Of a stretch of DNA of 64,000 nucleotides, positions 1 to 11,274 are shown piece by piece. Below the pieces are notes generated by a model. The model did not search any database and was not told the origin of the DNA. It saw only the letters and a program-made list of their open reading frames with translations. A program made the translations under genes and the position numbers. Every line of letters starts with the position of its first letter. Within the stretch, counting starts at the first letter, position 1. The DNA comes from Saccharina japonica (Eukaryota; Sar; Phaeophyceae; Laminariales; Laminariaceae). The stretch covers positions 1-64,000 of the forward strand of contig MEHQ01002224.1 of assembly GCA_008828725.1 (NCBI GenBank). Direction: 5' to 3'.

Positions 1-63
1 CTGCTGCTGCTGCTGTACCGATTCAGAGTCACCGTTGCTAATGCGAGCTGACAAGGCGGTCTA

Positions 64-1115
64 GTGAGGCGTGACATGCACACATACACGACGTGGCGAG
101 GCGTGGCATGTACTCATACCCGCGACCTTCGCAGTTCACAAATCATCACAACCCCCGTTCCCCCGGCTCAAACAATATTCATCATAGATGTGGAACTCCC
201 AAAGGTCACTCAGTGCTCGGCGTGTTTACGTGCTGATCTGCTCTGTTCGCGCTGTTGTCCTCGGCGTGTCGCACACACCCCACCTCTGTTGCTGATACTC
301 CGCCGAGGCGCATGGTGTGTGCTACGCTGTTGAGGTGTGCAAAAACTAGGGCGACGCCGCTGCTGTACGCCCAGAACGGTCTTTGAGGATCGAACGGACA
401 AGGGGGTACCCGGGGTGTGATTTCTGGGGTCACTTTTCTGTCACGCTGATTAACTTGATAGAATCGGCTGGGCTAACCCCAGCCTCGATCTAAATCCCCC
501 ATCCTTTGATATCCCGGGGCACCGAAAAGAGCTCGTAGTTGATTGTGATGTTCACAGCTCGCAACGGCCAGGCACCAGTAGCGAGCGCAGATGATTGGAA
601 CAAGCGCTATACATTGTCAGATGGCAAAAATAATAATAAGGTAGAGAAGCAGCAATCATTAAATAGTTTTTTCGACTGTGTGTCTTTCAAGCGTGCTGCC
701 TCCTCCTCAGCGCGAGTTACCATTAACAAACGGTCACGTTGCGGTGACAGTTCGTCTCGCTGCCGAGCTATTTTCCTCGCATCTATTACTACTGCTGTGT
801 TGTGCAGCAGCAGCAGCAGCTTGTCCATCACAAAACGCAGGTCGCGAGAGGTTTACTGCACTCTGCTGCGTTGTAGTGCTGCTGCTGTGCGGGACGAGTC
901 GCTGCAGCGCTCACAGCACACATACATGGACGCGACTAAACCAGCAACATTTGGGGTACAAGCGTACCGCGCTCTCGGCCCCTCGGTATCCAGATACACA
1001 CAACGAACCATCGAAAAATTGTTTCAAAGTCATTCATGGGTAAAGTGTTTATTAATAGTCGTGATGCAGAATCCAAGGGAAGGCCCATTCGTTGTATATA
1101 CCAGGTACCGTCCCC
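64..1115. other. No gene recognised; mixed unique and low-complexity DNA
   Basis: Several short open frames overlap on both strands, but none shows a domain, consistent composition or a second copy. Short CAG/CTG-rich patches occur near 805 and 880. Nothing here supports a gene. Confidence 0.5.
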
Positions 1116-1301
1116 TGTAAAAATCATAGTTGAGAAATGAAATCACTTGCTTTTTGGGTGGACGCCCAGGCCGACATGTCCGACATTAATCAGTGGGCCG
1201 ACATTATTTAGCAACGACTGACCCGACACCAAGAAATATTCAAACAAAAAACGACTACGACTCGTACTGTACGCAGTAGATAGGTAGATTCACATCATAC
1301 G
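1116..1301 (+). repeat. Direct repeat R1, left copy (possible mini-LTR)
   Basis: About 180 bp beginning TGTAAAAATCATAGTTG is repeated in the same orientation at 2833-3013, with a few small indels. Internally it carries two or three copies of a CCGACATTAATCAG-like motif. Both copies can be read as starting with TG and ending near TTCACA, as LTRs do, and they enclose a roughly 1.5-kb segment holding the coiled-coil ORF at 2012. I found no clear target duplication or primer site, so a TRIM-like element is only a possibility. Confidence 0.6.
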
Positions 1302-1380
1302 AAAGTAAGTAGTAGTCGTAGTATCTGGTATGGTGGTAACAGTAACATGGTATGGTGCACTCAATATAGCACGTACGTAC

Positions 1381-1468
1381 AGTAGTAGTAGTAGTATCTT
1401 ATAACAGCAGTAGTAGTAGTAGTAGTAGTAGTAGTAGTTGTTGTAGTAGTAGTAGTAGTAGTAGCAGT
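1381..1468. repeat. (AGT)n microsatellite
   Basis: An imperfect AGT trinucleotide tract, interrupted by TATCTTATAACAGC and GTTGTTGT. The reverse strand reads as poly-Tyr, which explains the spurious Tyr-rich open frame there. Confidence 0.9.
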
Positions 1469-2011
1469 GCAGCAACAGGTACACCCATCCACTACAAACA
1501 TGTCACAGTTAGATTCTGGAATCAAGGCCTGTTTGGACTCAAAAACGTGGCAGGCTATTCGAAATCACCACTTTAAAAATCCAAAATACAGGGCAAAATC
1601 AAAATAGCATAGGAAAGGAGAAGAAAGTCTAATTACTTGGGTTTACACTACGTAAACGGTACAAGTTATATTCGAAAAGTCTCTGGGGTGGAGACCAGGT
1701 GAACGCTGAAACTTGACACACACCTTTGACTGACGTAGACGCGGAGGATGGACATTCATTTTCCTATACGTTTCATATATGGCGATTTTTAAGGCGGAAT
1801 AACATGTGTTTTGGCATCTTTCTTGTTATTTGAGCGAGGGAAAGACTTGTCTCACGTTGATGTAGAATATATAACGTCGTTCCACTGCGTTGGGATATGG
1901 TGCGCACAACAGCGCAACTCGCGGCTGATTTTATTCAGCAGCCGTCGAGAAATTTCGATCCCAAAATAGCCTCTTGGCCACCTTTCGCTCAGCAAGCAAT
2001 TGGCTTTTGTG

Positions 2012-2605
2012 ATGGGAAACAAAAAAAAACACGAAGGAAGTACGACTAAAGGAAAAAAGAGAAAAGTCGGTCGGGAAAAGATGGAAAGCTATCTCGAACG
2101 CACAGGACAAGCGATGCGCGAAGCTTCGGTGGTCGCACGCCAGGCGACTGCCATCGAACGCGGTGGCCTCGCCGCGGCCGAGTCCATCCGCGATCGGGCG
2201 GTGAAGGAACGCAACAAAAGTCGCGCGGAGGCCTCTGAGACGAAGGCACAGCTCTCAAGCGCAGCTGCTCATATTCACGAGCACGAGTCCAACATAAAGC
2301 TGCAACTAGACCTCCGTCGTGAGTCATACGCGGTGCTGGCCACCACCCGGGCTGAGCTATGCGACCAGCAAGAAGTCGCGCGCAAGCAGGAGTCTTCCGA
2401 AGCCTCGGCTGGATGCATGCCCGTCCCCAGGGGATGCACTGGGCTGCTGTCCGTCATCGAGCTCAATGTTCCTACAGCAGTCAAGTGCGGCCAGCTCACG
2501 CTCAAGCGTCCGTGTGTTGTAACGCAGCAGGCTAAAACATTTTTTGCTCGAACGAGTCAACGAGGAATGTCCGGCTGCTCGCTGCTCGCCGTCGGAAAAA
2601 AATGA
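2012..2605 (+). CDS. Small basic, coiled-coil-like protein; function unknown
   Basis: An open frame of 197 codons from the ATG at 2012; an alternative in-frame start lies at 2000. Residues 1-25 are Lys-rich (MGNKKKHEG, then KGKKRKVGREK), which could be a nuclear-localisation patch. Roughly residues 25-125 are rich in Ala, Glu, Arg and Lys with no Pro, as in a coiled coil or the N-terminal part of a retroelement Gag. After about residue 130 the composition changes abruptly (Cys, Pro and Ser appear), which may mark a frameshift or an unrecognised splice site. The ORF has higher GC than its flanks and lies between the two R1 direct repeats, so it may be cargo of a mobile element. I do not recognise a family; the coding call rests on composition and length only. 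Confidence 0.45.
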   Translation: MGNKKKHEGSTTKGKKRKVGREKMESYLERTGQAMREASVVARQATAIERGGLAAAESIRDRAVKERNKSRAEASETKAQLSSAAAHIHEHESNIKLQLDLRRESYAVLATTRAELCDQQEVARKQESSEASAGCMPVPRGCTGLLSVIELNVPTAVKCGQLTLKRPCVVTQQAKTFFARTSQRGMSGCSLLAVGKK

Positions 2606-2832
2606 AATGTGCATCCACGAACTATGAATAGACCTTTATTGTGAAATTTGAGTTTTTCCCTCATTGCTGATTGGCTGATCGTGAAAGTTTCTTTTTTCCA
2701 GTTTGAAGACCCCCGGACAGAAAAATGGCGAATTTTACGTCTAAAAAAAGTGATTCCAGGTGCTAACAGTAGCGTGAAATCACAGCAGCACAGCAGCACA
2801 TACAGCAGCAGTACGTACAGGAGCGGGGAGGG

Positions 2833-3013
2833 TGTAAAAATCATAGTTGGGAAATGAAATCACTTGCTTTTTGGGTGGACGGCCCGTGCCGACATATCCG
2901 ACATTAATCAGAGTGGACCGACATTAATCAGCGACGAGTGGCCTGACACCAATAAATATTCCAACACGAATACGACTCGTACTGTACGCAGATACGTACA
3001 TTCACAGCATACA
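2833..3013 (+). repeat. Direct repeat R1, right copy
   Basis: Same-orientation partner of the repeat at 1116-1301. The match runs from TGTAAAAATCATAGTTG to TTCACAGCATAC, including the internal CCGACATTAATCAG motifs. Confidence 0.6.
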
Positions 3014-3629
3014 ACTACTCGTATAGAAAAAAATTATTGATGTACGTATATATGAAAACGAGTCAACTTTTTCCTCTCCTCGGTTGTGTATCGAGTTATT
3101 AACTGTTGTCAATATTAACGATGAGTCCTCCGACGGCCGAATGCCCAGCCTCACCCCTCGATAGTGACAAAGCACAAGCCGAATCACTCGCTGTTAAACA
3201 AGCACAGACAGGGGCTGAGCCCTGGGCTTTTGGCTATCTCGTATATCGTGCTATATGACACAATCGAACATGTGATGCAATGGAGTATGTACACCTGGTG
3301 CCTGGCACGTATACGTACGGCGCAACTCACCAGCACGTATATTTTGTAATATCACAGAACAGCAGTAATATTACAGCAAAAAAAAAAGAAGTATTATGAC
3401 AGGAGTGTACGAGTAGTAGAGACGATACTTCGAGCTGGGGCCTGTGCGAGTAAAAACCCCCGTATCACTGCTGCTGGGTGTATATAGCATCCTGAGAGCA
3501 AGCAGTGGCCTGCGGTGCCATCTATCTCAAAAGCCTTGATTACTGGATGTTGCGGAGTGCCCCTCGTACATCGTTCGTGCAGCATGCTCGTTCAGCGTAC
3601 TCTGGTTTGTGCTCTAGATACGTATCATA

Positions 3630-3975
3630 CGTGCCGAGCAATGAGTCATGATGATTATAATCAAGATTCGGAAATAATGTAATCATGTGGAATAATCAAG
3701 ATTTGGTGATGATTATTGGTACTCATCAAGCGTGAAAACGAACAAATCACCACATACATGTTGCTTTAATTAGTCTTGGAAAAAGAGACCTTGGTCTTGA
3801 ATCGAGTGAATAACGATTGAAAAGTGGTCAAAAACGCGGCGACAGATAATCGCAGTCAGATAATCACGGTAAAGTAATCACGGTCAAATAACTGGGGTCA
3901 AGTAACGACGGTCAAGAAAAGAAAGAGAGAGGTATTTCAGCGCCGAGACAGAAACTAAACCCTAAAGGGGTTTAG
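3630..3975 (+). repeat. Segment duplicated in inverted orientation at 58.4-59.9 kb (empty site)
   Basis: Two blocks match the reverse strand of the 58.4-59.9 kb region. Block J (3630-3730, around ATGATTATAATCAAGATTC) matches 59795-59885; block I (3830-3975) matches 58385-58490. Block I contains a short tandem array of CAGATAATCACGGT-like units. Here J and I are contiguous; at the other locus a 1.1-kb transposon lies between them. This copy is therefore the unoccupied version of that insertion site. Confidence 0.7.
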
Positions 3976-4221
3976 AATAACTGGGGCCACTTTTGTCATG
4001 CCTATTATCTTGAAAACCTGGCATCACTTTTGGGATTTTGGTTTTTGAGTCTCCGGTCCTTCAGATCTGATAATAGACTGGAGAATGAATTATGTTAGTA
4101 TCGCAATCGAATGAGTATCATTCGCGTTTCTAGTCCACAGTCTTGAAAAAAAATGCAACACTTTGTCCGGCGTTTTTCCGGCGGGCTCAGGGGCAGGGAT
4201 GGATACCGAACCAAAAAAAAA

Positions 4222-4862
4222 AGGATCATGGGCAGCGGCCAAAAAAAGGTATACCTCGTCCTTTTGCGGCCAAAATCAGGTACATACTTAAAACCAAGTC
4301 AAAAACGCACTCCAATTGCGCTGCCATTGGTCCAAAACTCGTTGTACCGGTTTTTGCCTCTTCAAAACCCAGGTATACCTGATTTTGTCTACTCTGCTTG
4401 ACTTTCACCTTTTTTTTTGTCGTTTTTAAGCCAATCAGAGGCCCTTCATAGTTCCACCCTATGCCCTCGATACAAATGCCGACGTACGCGGAGACCCCCT
4501 TCTCCCTTCGCACCTCGCACTACACGCCACGCGAGCGACACACACATATCTGCCTGCACACCTCCGCCGAAATAATACGAGATAGAAGGCTCCCCTTCGG
4601 GATTTTGTGGTGGACTTGGAATACCAGGGGTGTCACAAAAGTTGAGAAGGGAGAATACAGCAGCAGGCGTTCGTTCCTCGTACTATTAATAGTAGCTACT
4701 CGTATACGTAGCCACCGAGCGAGCACGAAGAGCATGAAAAAAACTCGACTTTGCATTGCAAGGAACCGCAGGTTCGTGGGGTGCGTTTTAAACTTGATTT
4801 TAGTATGTACCTGTTTTTGGCCCCAAACGGACCAGGTGTGCCTGTTTTTGGCCGCTGCCCAA
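4222..4862. repeat. Inverted-repeat (fold-back) unit
   Basis: An arm at 4222-4308, starting near GGGCAGCGGCCAAAAA, is repeated on the opposite strand at 4779-4862. The arms are about 85 bp with roughly 80% identity by eye. The spacer of about 470 bp holds a CAAGG-type hairpin end near 4587 (GAAGGCTCCCCTTCGGGA). This looks like a fold-back or long-TIR non-autonomous element; no target duplication was identified. Confidence 0.55.
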
Positions 4863-4867
4863 AAAAA

Positions 4868-5015
4868 AAAGTTCGATATTTTTTCAAAATACCGAAACTC
4901 ATAAATAGTTTCGGTATTTTTTCGGTATTTTTCGGTATGTTTACAAAACGAGGTTCGGTATTTTCCCGGTATTTTCCGGTACCCCACAAGGAGAGTTTCG
5001 GTATTTCTTGGTACA
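4868..5015. repeat. TTCGGTATTTT-rich degenerate tandem repeat
   Basis: At least seven copies of a CGGTATTTY motif follow directly after the right arm of the fold-back unit. No coding signal. Confidence 0.7.
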
Positions 5016-5129
5016 ATCGCGCTGGGTGTATGTCGTTGACTGGACGTACGTGCTACCGAGTATGGGGCAAGATTAGGTATATACTGAGCACAGGAACGAT
5101 GTGGGGCATACGAACAATACCACCATAGG

Positions 5130-6640
5130 CCCTAAAAAAATCTCGAAAGTCGGACGAAAGGGATGAAACTGCCTTCATTGATGGCTGATGATTAGGTTAT
5201 TATGATGACCAATAGTCAACAATAACTCGTTTCGCTGACGGGTACGTAGCCCGTGGTCACAAAACACGCCAAGAAACGACCAGACAGGAAACTACAAACA
5301 ACTACCTGCCACAAAATAATGCATGCATGCGCCATGCACCGCAGTTCGCAGTAGCAGTGGTACCATCAGGTGAGTATTATTACACCCTTACGCAAGGCAA
5401 CGGTGCTATCCATAATAGCTGCGAAACGCCATCCCGTAACACATACACTCGTATATGTACGAGTATCTTTAAATCAAATAATACCAGAAAGAAAAACAAA
5501 CAAACGAAATATTAAGTAGTATGTACGACGTACGAAGACGACAAATAATGTAAGAAAATATACACGAGACGAAAAAAAGTAAAAAAATGTACTTTTTTTC
5601 GACTATTTGAAAAAAATAAAATATTTTTGTGTCATGAATATTCATCTTGAAATTAGTATGGATTTTGTAACTTGAATTTCGTGTCGGGGCGACGCCCTGC
5701 GGGCAATTCGTCCGATTACGTTGTGAACCTCTCCTTTCATCCCCGAGCGAGTGTCTACGGAATGATAGGTAGGGGCACTCTACATTTATTTGACAGTGTT
5801 GCTGTGTGTCGACAGGATCGACTGCAACGCCCCTCGCCGCGCCCTCCGTCCTCTGTTCAATGCCTCCCCGTGAACCGTGTGAACGCGTGCGGGATGTTTT
5901 GAGCATCGATTTACATTGATTTTATGATGGGGAAATCCCTTTTTATGGCCCAGAAAATAACTATAAAATAATTGCCAGGTCGTACGTATTTAAAAAAAGT
6001 AAATTGAAGACAAACGAACGTTTATCGTACCAGTAGCACTCTACTAACTGTGTAGCTAAATGTAGTATATGTACTCGTAAAGTGTGTTTTTGTTGTGAAG
6101 TTTGACACGTCGAAAATGCAAAAACCAGCTCCACTGCCGTACAGGCATGAGGTACGTTGCGTACGTTCCGACTGATCGCTCGTTTGCGGTGCCTGCTACA
6201 TTTCGAGCGATGTATAATGTATAATACGAACCTGCGGAGTACGATAACAACGAACTGAAAGAGCGTGACTCGTTTTATGTACGTACATATTATATAAAGG
6301 GGTGTAATTTTTATTTTCTGGATTGGGGGAGACGAAATAAATACTATCGTCCAGACGACACGATACCCCAATGTGATGTGGTGCCTTAAAGCTATAGATA
6401 GGACACCGCAAAGATTGTTCGCGTGTTCTCTTTGGTAGGCCAGTCAGGCCTAGAAGAACGTTCTAAACCACTAGAACGTTCCTTAATGTCGGAACTCCGA
6501 TAAGAATTAGAGAAGTTCTCATAAAGCATATAGGAATGTTCTTATATGAAAACATTCCCATAAGTGGACAGACAGTAGACTTAGAGAAGAAGTAGATCTA
6601 GCAGAGTAACGAAGTTCTATTATTGGCGGGGGTTTGTAAC
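5130..6640. other. No gene recognised; AT-rich intergenic DNA
   Basis: Only short frames lacking domains. A 29-bp segment at 6340-6368 recurs in reverse orientation at 55857-55885, so part of this is old repeat. Otherwise I see nothing definable. Confidence 0.5.
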
Positions 6641-6651
6641 AACCCGACTTA

Positions 6652-6909
6652 CGGGCCATTGGAGAAGAGGGCCCGAGAGCCTGGAAGAGGCTCTCGCNTT
6701 CGAATCGATTCGATTCGATTTGCAAAAAATATAAGTCTTTTGGGACTTCTTTTGATATCCGATCGAATCGATTTTTTCATGCCCCAAAGTACAAATGTTT
6801 TTCCGGTGATTCATGCTTTGACCAATCAGATGAAACCGCGTCGATTCATTGAAAAAAAAAAATCGATTTGAAATCGATTCGATTTGCAACTTTCTTTTAA
6901 TGGGCCCTA
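6652..6909. mobile_element. Candidate MITE with GGGCC-type ends, rich in ATCGATTCGATT
   Basis: The left end CGGGCCATTGG and the right end AATGGGCCC are imperfectly inverted. ATCGATTCGATTTGCAA occurs near both ends, in the same orientation near the right end. The expected identical 3-bp duplication of PIF/Harbinger elements is not present (TTA on the left, TAA on the right), so class is uncertain. The single ambiguous base of the window (n, 6699) is inside it. Confidence 0.35.
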
Positions 6910-7539
6910 ACAGGAAGAGTGGTGAAGCGTTGAAGTCGATGAAATAATTCATGGAATAACAACATAAAATAAAAAAAAATGAAGTTGTTTCAAAGTCGTC
7001 TCACGACATGTTTTTTGCGAATGTTTTAAAATATTATGAATGTCCTGTCGAAGTTTGAAGGTGGTCTACTACTGTAGTACCGCCTACGTAGGGCAGACCG
7101 GGGCATAATATTACTGGTACAAGTAGTGCTACCGAGATATTAGTAGTATCGAGATTGTGAGTAAAAGGGTCTACCCACACCAGTATGAATACGTGGCTCG
7201 TCTAAATACGGCATCCAAGTCCCCACCCAGAAACACACGAAGCAACGGCTTGCAATGTTCGACTGCTGTAGTCTGTAGTAGCTGCGGGAAGCGCTACGAG
7301 TACTGCTGCTGTAGTACCCAGATTCACCTGTGCGAGCAAGCATGCTGCCGCAGCTCGGTGGTAAGGCAAGGCAACATGGTTATATGAGGTACCACAGGTA
7401 CGTACCGGTATATACGAGTATGATGATACCAGATACCAGGTACTCGTATACTCGAAGTGTACGATATAGGGCAGGGCGAGTATAGGGCATCAAGGCGTCG
7501 ACCACTACTGGACTTGACTGGACTGATACAGAGGCCCCG

Positions 7540-7950
7540 TCCGTCGCGACCTTCTTGAGGCAGTGCTTATCCATCCAAGCCTGTGGATCCCACGGCTCTT
7601 CGGGACCTTCTGGTCCACCTTCGATCGAGCTCATAGCTCCTTTGTACCGCTCGCTACTCTCCCTCGACTCTCCTGCTGCAGTCGCTGCCTCTACGCAGCT
7701 GCAGCTCATAGGTCATAGGCCTGCGGCCGCCCCTGGTATTGTAGTAGTATGGAAGGCCTTGTATCAAGCAGGGGGGGGGGGGGGCGGCCCTCTACCATCC
7801 CCTGTGTCCAGTTTTATATAGGTATTGCGTAGAGGGAGGGGATGGTCTCAGGTACCCCCCCCCCTGTCAAAACGTAAAAGTTGAACAATTTGACGTGAGG
7901 TGTCGAAAAACAAAATTCCGACACCCCTCGGTATGTATGTAAACAAATAA
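7540..7950 (-). repeat. Family G repeat, copy 1 (contains a degraded coding remnant)
   Basis: Shares long stretches with 37690-38320 and 51095-51790. The part at about 7550-7660 reads, on the minus strand, as MSSIEGGPEGPEEP followed by DPQAWMDKHCLKKV, and the same frame is largely kept in copy 2. The rest is non-coding: a G-rich run at 7772-7784, then TTTATATAGGTATTG and an AGGGGAYGGTSTCAGGTACC block. The coding-like part is probably a remnant of a TE protein of unknown type. Confidence 0.55.
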
Positions 7951-7999
7951 ATAAAAAAATCATCATCATCAATAGCAGTTTCTCCGGCCGCTGATACTA

Positions 8000-8173
8000 C
8001 AGTACAGGACACCTAATAAGAAACAGGCCAACAAGAAAGCCAGGCTGAGATTTGGAGGAAAATAATAAATTCGGGATTCGTTATCTTGAAATTAGTGTAG
8101 AAAGCACCCTCTCTCAAAATAAGAAATCCAGCCTGGACCAGATTTCCTGTTTCTTATTAGGTGTTCTGTACTG
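8000..8173. mobile_element. Tc1/mariner-like MITE (family B), copy 1
   Basis: A 174-bp element with nearly perfect terminal inverted repeats of about 28 bp starting CAGTACAGGACACC and ending GGTGTTCTGTACTG. It is flanked by TA on both sides (7998-7999 and 8174-8175). CAGT ends plus a TA duplication fit the Tc1/mariner/pogo superfamily. It has no coding capacity. Copies 2 (19439-20884, interrupted) and 3 (39371-39547) are more diverged. Confidence 0.85.
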
Positions 8174-8440
8174 TATATTAACTCAGATTTTTTACAAGGA
8201 CGCCGAGCACTAGTAGGTGAACGTACCTGAGCCTCTAGTTCGACCGTCCGTAGCGTCGTACGTGGCCACAGTAGAAGAGTGTAGATACCAAACAGGAGCT
8301 TCGAAAAGATCAAAAACTTGCTGCGGAGCACGTTCGTTTCGTGATGCAAAAACAGCAATGCTTGCCCTCCCTTGTAGATCCAAGAGCCCCAATACCGTCT
8401 AGAGACTATAACGAACAAGCTATACGTTGGTCGGTCGAAG

Positions 8441-8641
8441 GTCTGAGCATTAGAACTGGAGCTATGCCGTTTTCCGTAAGGAGTACTGATATGGTGTTGT
8501 TATACCAGTCTGAGCATCAGAACTGGAGCTATGCCGTTTTCCCTAAGGAGTGCTGATATGGTGGTATTATACCAGTCTGAGCATTAGAACTGGAGCTATG
8601 CCGTTTTCCGTAAGGAGTGCTGATATGGTGTTTTTATACCA
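8441..8641 (+). repeat. 67-bp tandem repeat, three units
   Basis: Units begin at 8441, 8508 and 8575 with GTCTGAGCATYAGAACTGGA and differ at only a few positions. The period is 67 bp, not a multiple of 3, so a coding role is unlikely. The high identity suggests recent expansion. Confidence 0.95.
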
Positions 8642-9515
8642 GAAATAGTATTGCTGCTGTAAAAAACGAAAAATATACATTTTTCAACACTCAAGTACTT
8701 TTTTTTTTAAATACCGAAGGGGGCCCTTAATCAAGTATTTTTCGCTTGCTTATTATAAGCACAATCAAAGCAACCATATCGTGCTTATTTGCTTATTTTA
8801 GCTATACGAAGTTTACCATAGTATACTATTAATAGACGCCATACAGAATAAGTGTATGGGTTTTAGAATGCCCTTAGTAAACTCTATACAAAAAAAGTGT
8901 ATATGTTTTAGTGTCGACATATTCGTATGGGTTTTAGTATCGCGATTCTGAAATCCGTATAATTATATATATAGGTTTTTTAGTATAAACACACCAAACG
9001 CCATCCAAACGAAATAAACAACTAAGTTGAGCAGCTTTTAACCCAGATAAGCAATAATCAAAGCAACCCCTTCATTCGGTTGCTTACCAACACCACCCCC
9101 ACCTCGTAACAACCGGGCGCACACACGCACACAGACACCTCCGTCTCGGTTGCGCCCGCCCCAGCCCCAGAAACATCCCGATTCAAGAGGGGAGGATCCC
9201 GGCGCAAGAGTTGTTGGCGCCATGGTGAAATGTGGTATATATTCAGGCTGCAACGGCCATCAAGTGTATGACCCAACGACTTATCCATGAAACATGAAAC
9301 ACACACAAACAACACACGTACGGCCCAGGCGTGTCGTTTAGACAACGCGTCTTGTCAATCAACTGACCACAATACGGCTTCGAAATTAGTGTCTAGTACT
9401 CATTTCGACGTCAACCTGGCTTCAAAACGAGTGTTTAATTTGATCTTTTTTTGCATTTAGGGCCAGGGGGGGGGGGGTAGTGTGGGTCTGGGGCATTTGT
9501 TTTTGTGCACCCTTG

Positions 9516-9855
9516 CACAGATGCTCCGAGTATTCTCAATACTCCGAGTATACTCGGAGTATCGAGTATATTTCGTACTCCGAGTACTGAGAGTATTAGA
9601 GTACTGATGGCCTAAATACTCGGAGTACTTCGAGTATGAGCAGTACTGAAGGCCTAAATACTCTGAGTACTGGGGGTATGAGCAGTACTTATACTCGAGT
9701 ACAAGCAGTACTCGGAGTAAAAACATCTAAATTACTCGGAGTACTCTGAGGATCGAGAGTATTGGATACCGAAATACTGCGAGTACACAAAGTACCTGAA
9801 GTATTTTTTCCCGAAAATACTCTAATTACACTCCGAGGTAATGGGAGCATCTGTG
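9516..9855. mobile_element. ACTCCGAGTA palindrome-rich element, copy 1
   Basis: A 340-bp unit bounded by CACAGATGCTCC and its inverse GGAGCATCTGTG. The body is mostly repeats of the near-palindromes TACTCCGAGTA and TACTCGGAGTA. A second unit of the same build lies at 9931-10288. The inverted ends suggest a fold-back MITE, but no target duplication is evident. Confidence 0.6.
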
Positions 9856-9930
9856 ATTTTTTTAATCCTATAAACGCAATCACATGCTCCCAGAACCTGG
9901 GAGGAATAGCGGCCGAGTCTTTAAAATGAT

Positions 9931-10288
9931 GCAAAGATGCTCCTAACGTGCTTCATTCACACTCAGAATATACTCCGAGTATCGAGTACATTTCGTACTC
10001 CGAGTACTGAAGAGTATAAGAGTATTAGCGGCCTGAATACTTGGAGTACTTGGAGTATGAGCAGTACTGAAGCCCCAAATACTCAGGGTACAAGGAGTAC
10101 CCGCAGTATCGGACCCCGAAATACTCCGAGTAAAGCAGTATCGAGAGTGTTCATACCCGAAGTACTCCGAGTACGAGCAGTATCCGGAGTAGTATCGAAC
10201 CCCGAAATACTCCGAGTACCCGAAGTACCTGAAGTATTTTATCTCCAATACTCCTTACTTTACTCCAAGGTACTCGGAGCACCTGTGC
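9931..10288. mobile_element. ACTCCGAGTA palindrome-rich element, copy 2
   Basis: Same architecture as the unit at 9516: left end GCAAAGATGCTCC, right end CGGAGCACCTGTGC, body of TACTCCGAGTAC-type palindromes. GTGCACCCTTGC adjoins the left end of copy 1 and the right end of copy 2 in the same orientation, so the two copies may be halves of a larger element. Confidence 0.55.
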
Positions 10289-10555
10289 ACCCTTGCCTCA
10301 AGTACTTTTTTCTTTTCATGATCGAAGGGGCCCCTTAGAAAAATGTAAGAGCCATTAAAATAAGGCACTGCTGTTTATGTTTGCGTACACGATGCTTTCA
10401 TTTGCGCCCATATTCGTACGTGGTACCGGTATGAAATACGTACAGCTCGCACTCCCTCGTATAGATGATTTCGCACTGAGTGTGCCGGTCAGACTTTTGG
10501 TACAGTGAATCTTCATATATATGAATATGTATCATACCAGGCAACGCTTGGATAC

Positions 10556-11274
10556 ATAGACTTACTTACTAATATCTGACTCAGGGATCCCCCATCCCTG
10601 CACTCTCAGAGCTCCCACTACGAACACCGCCTCCGTTCATTACTTGCTCCTCTCTTTGTTCCCTATATACTTTTTTAGTTGTCGAGAGGCTTTTTCCTCT
10701 TTCAGTTTTGGGTTCGTGTGTGTGCCCAGACAGCACGGCAGCGCGGGCGGGTCCGGCGCCATGGCGGGTATGGGAGGGCGCCGGCCAGTAGAGGGGGGGT
10801 CAGAAGGAGCGTGGTCGTCTTTTTCGTGGCTAGGCGTGGCGTGTCCACCGAGACACGAGGGAAGCATGAAGGGCCTTTGCCTGCGTTGCTGCTTGCTGTA
10901 TCAATCCTGTATGTCAGAGTTATAAGGGTCGTTTATTTTTGTAAAAGAACATTCAAGCGGTGCTTATTTATCGGAAAACATATTTTTTTCAGAGAGAGGA
11001 CCAGGCGATTTGAACACCTCATGATGGAGCGGGCGAACGAGGGCCACGGTGAGCACCGGGCTTCATGCGAGGCGGGCCACGGGGCTCACTGGGGCAGAGA
11101 AGCAGTAGAGCTCGACCCGGACCGAATCGATGGCGACGTGATCGCGGAGGGACGGGGAGCATCAAGGCTGACGAAACGCGAAAGACGTCAACTTTGTTTT
11201 TTGTTTTTTGCGGCGCAATGGGCTTGATGGATTTTTTTTTCTTTTTTTTCGAGTACGCGTACGTACGAGTATGG
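10556..11274 (-). mobile_element. Family A element, truncated copy (A-5)
   Basis: Family A is a 1.2-1.3 kb interspersed repeat that in its defined orientation runs from a CAAGGGC hairpin end to GATATTAGTAAGTAAGTC. This minus-strand copy keeps the AGTAAG end and the GC-rich middle but stops in the poly-T/GTACG stretch and lacks the hairpin half. On the minus strand it carries the short frame MLPSCLGGHATPSHEK... (75 codons, 10640-10867), which recurs in other copies. Confidence 0.75.

Noticed and set aside
3956..3972. AAACCCTAAA resembling plant-type telomere repeat
   Set aside because: Only about one and a half units, within repeat block I and also present at its copy at 58.39 kb; not a telomeric array.
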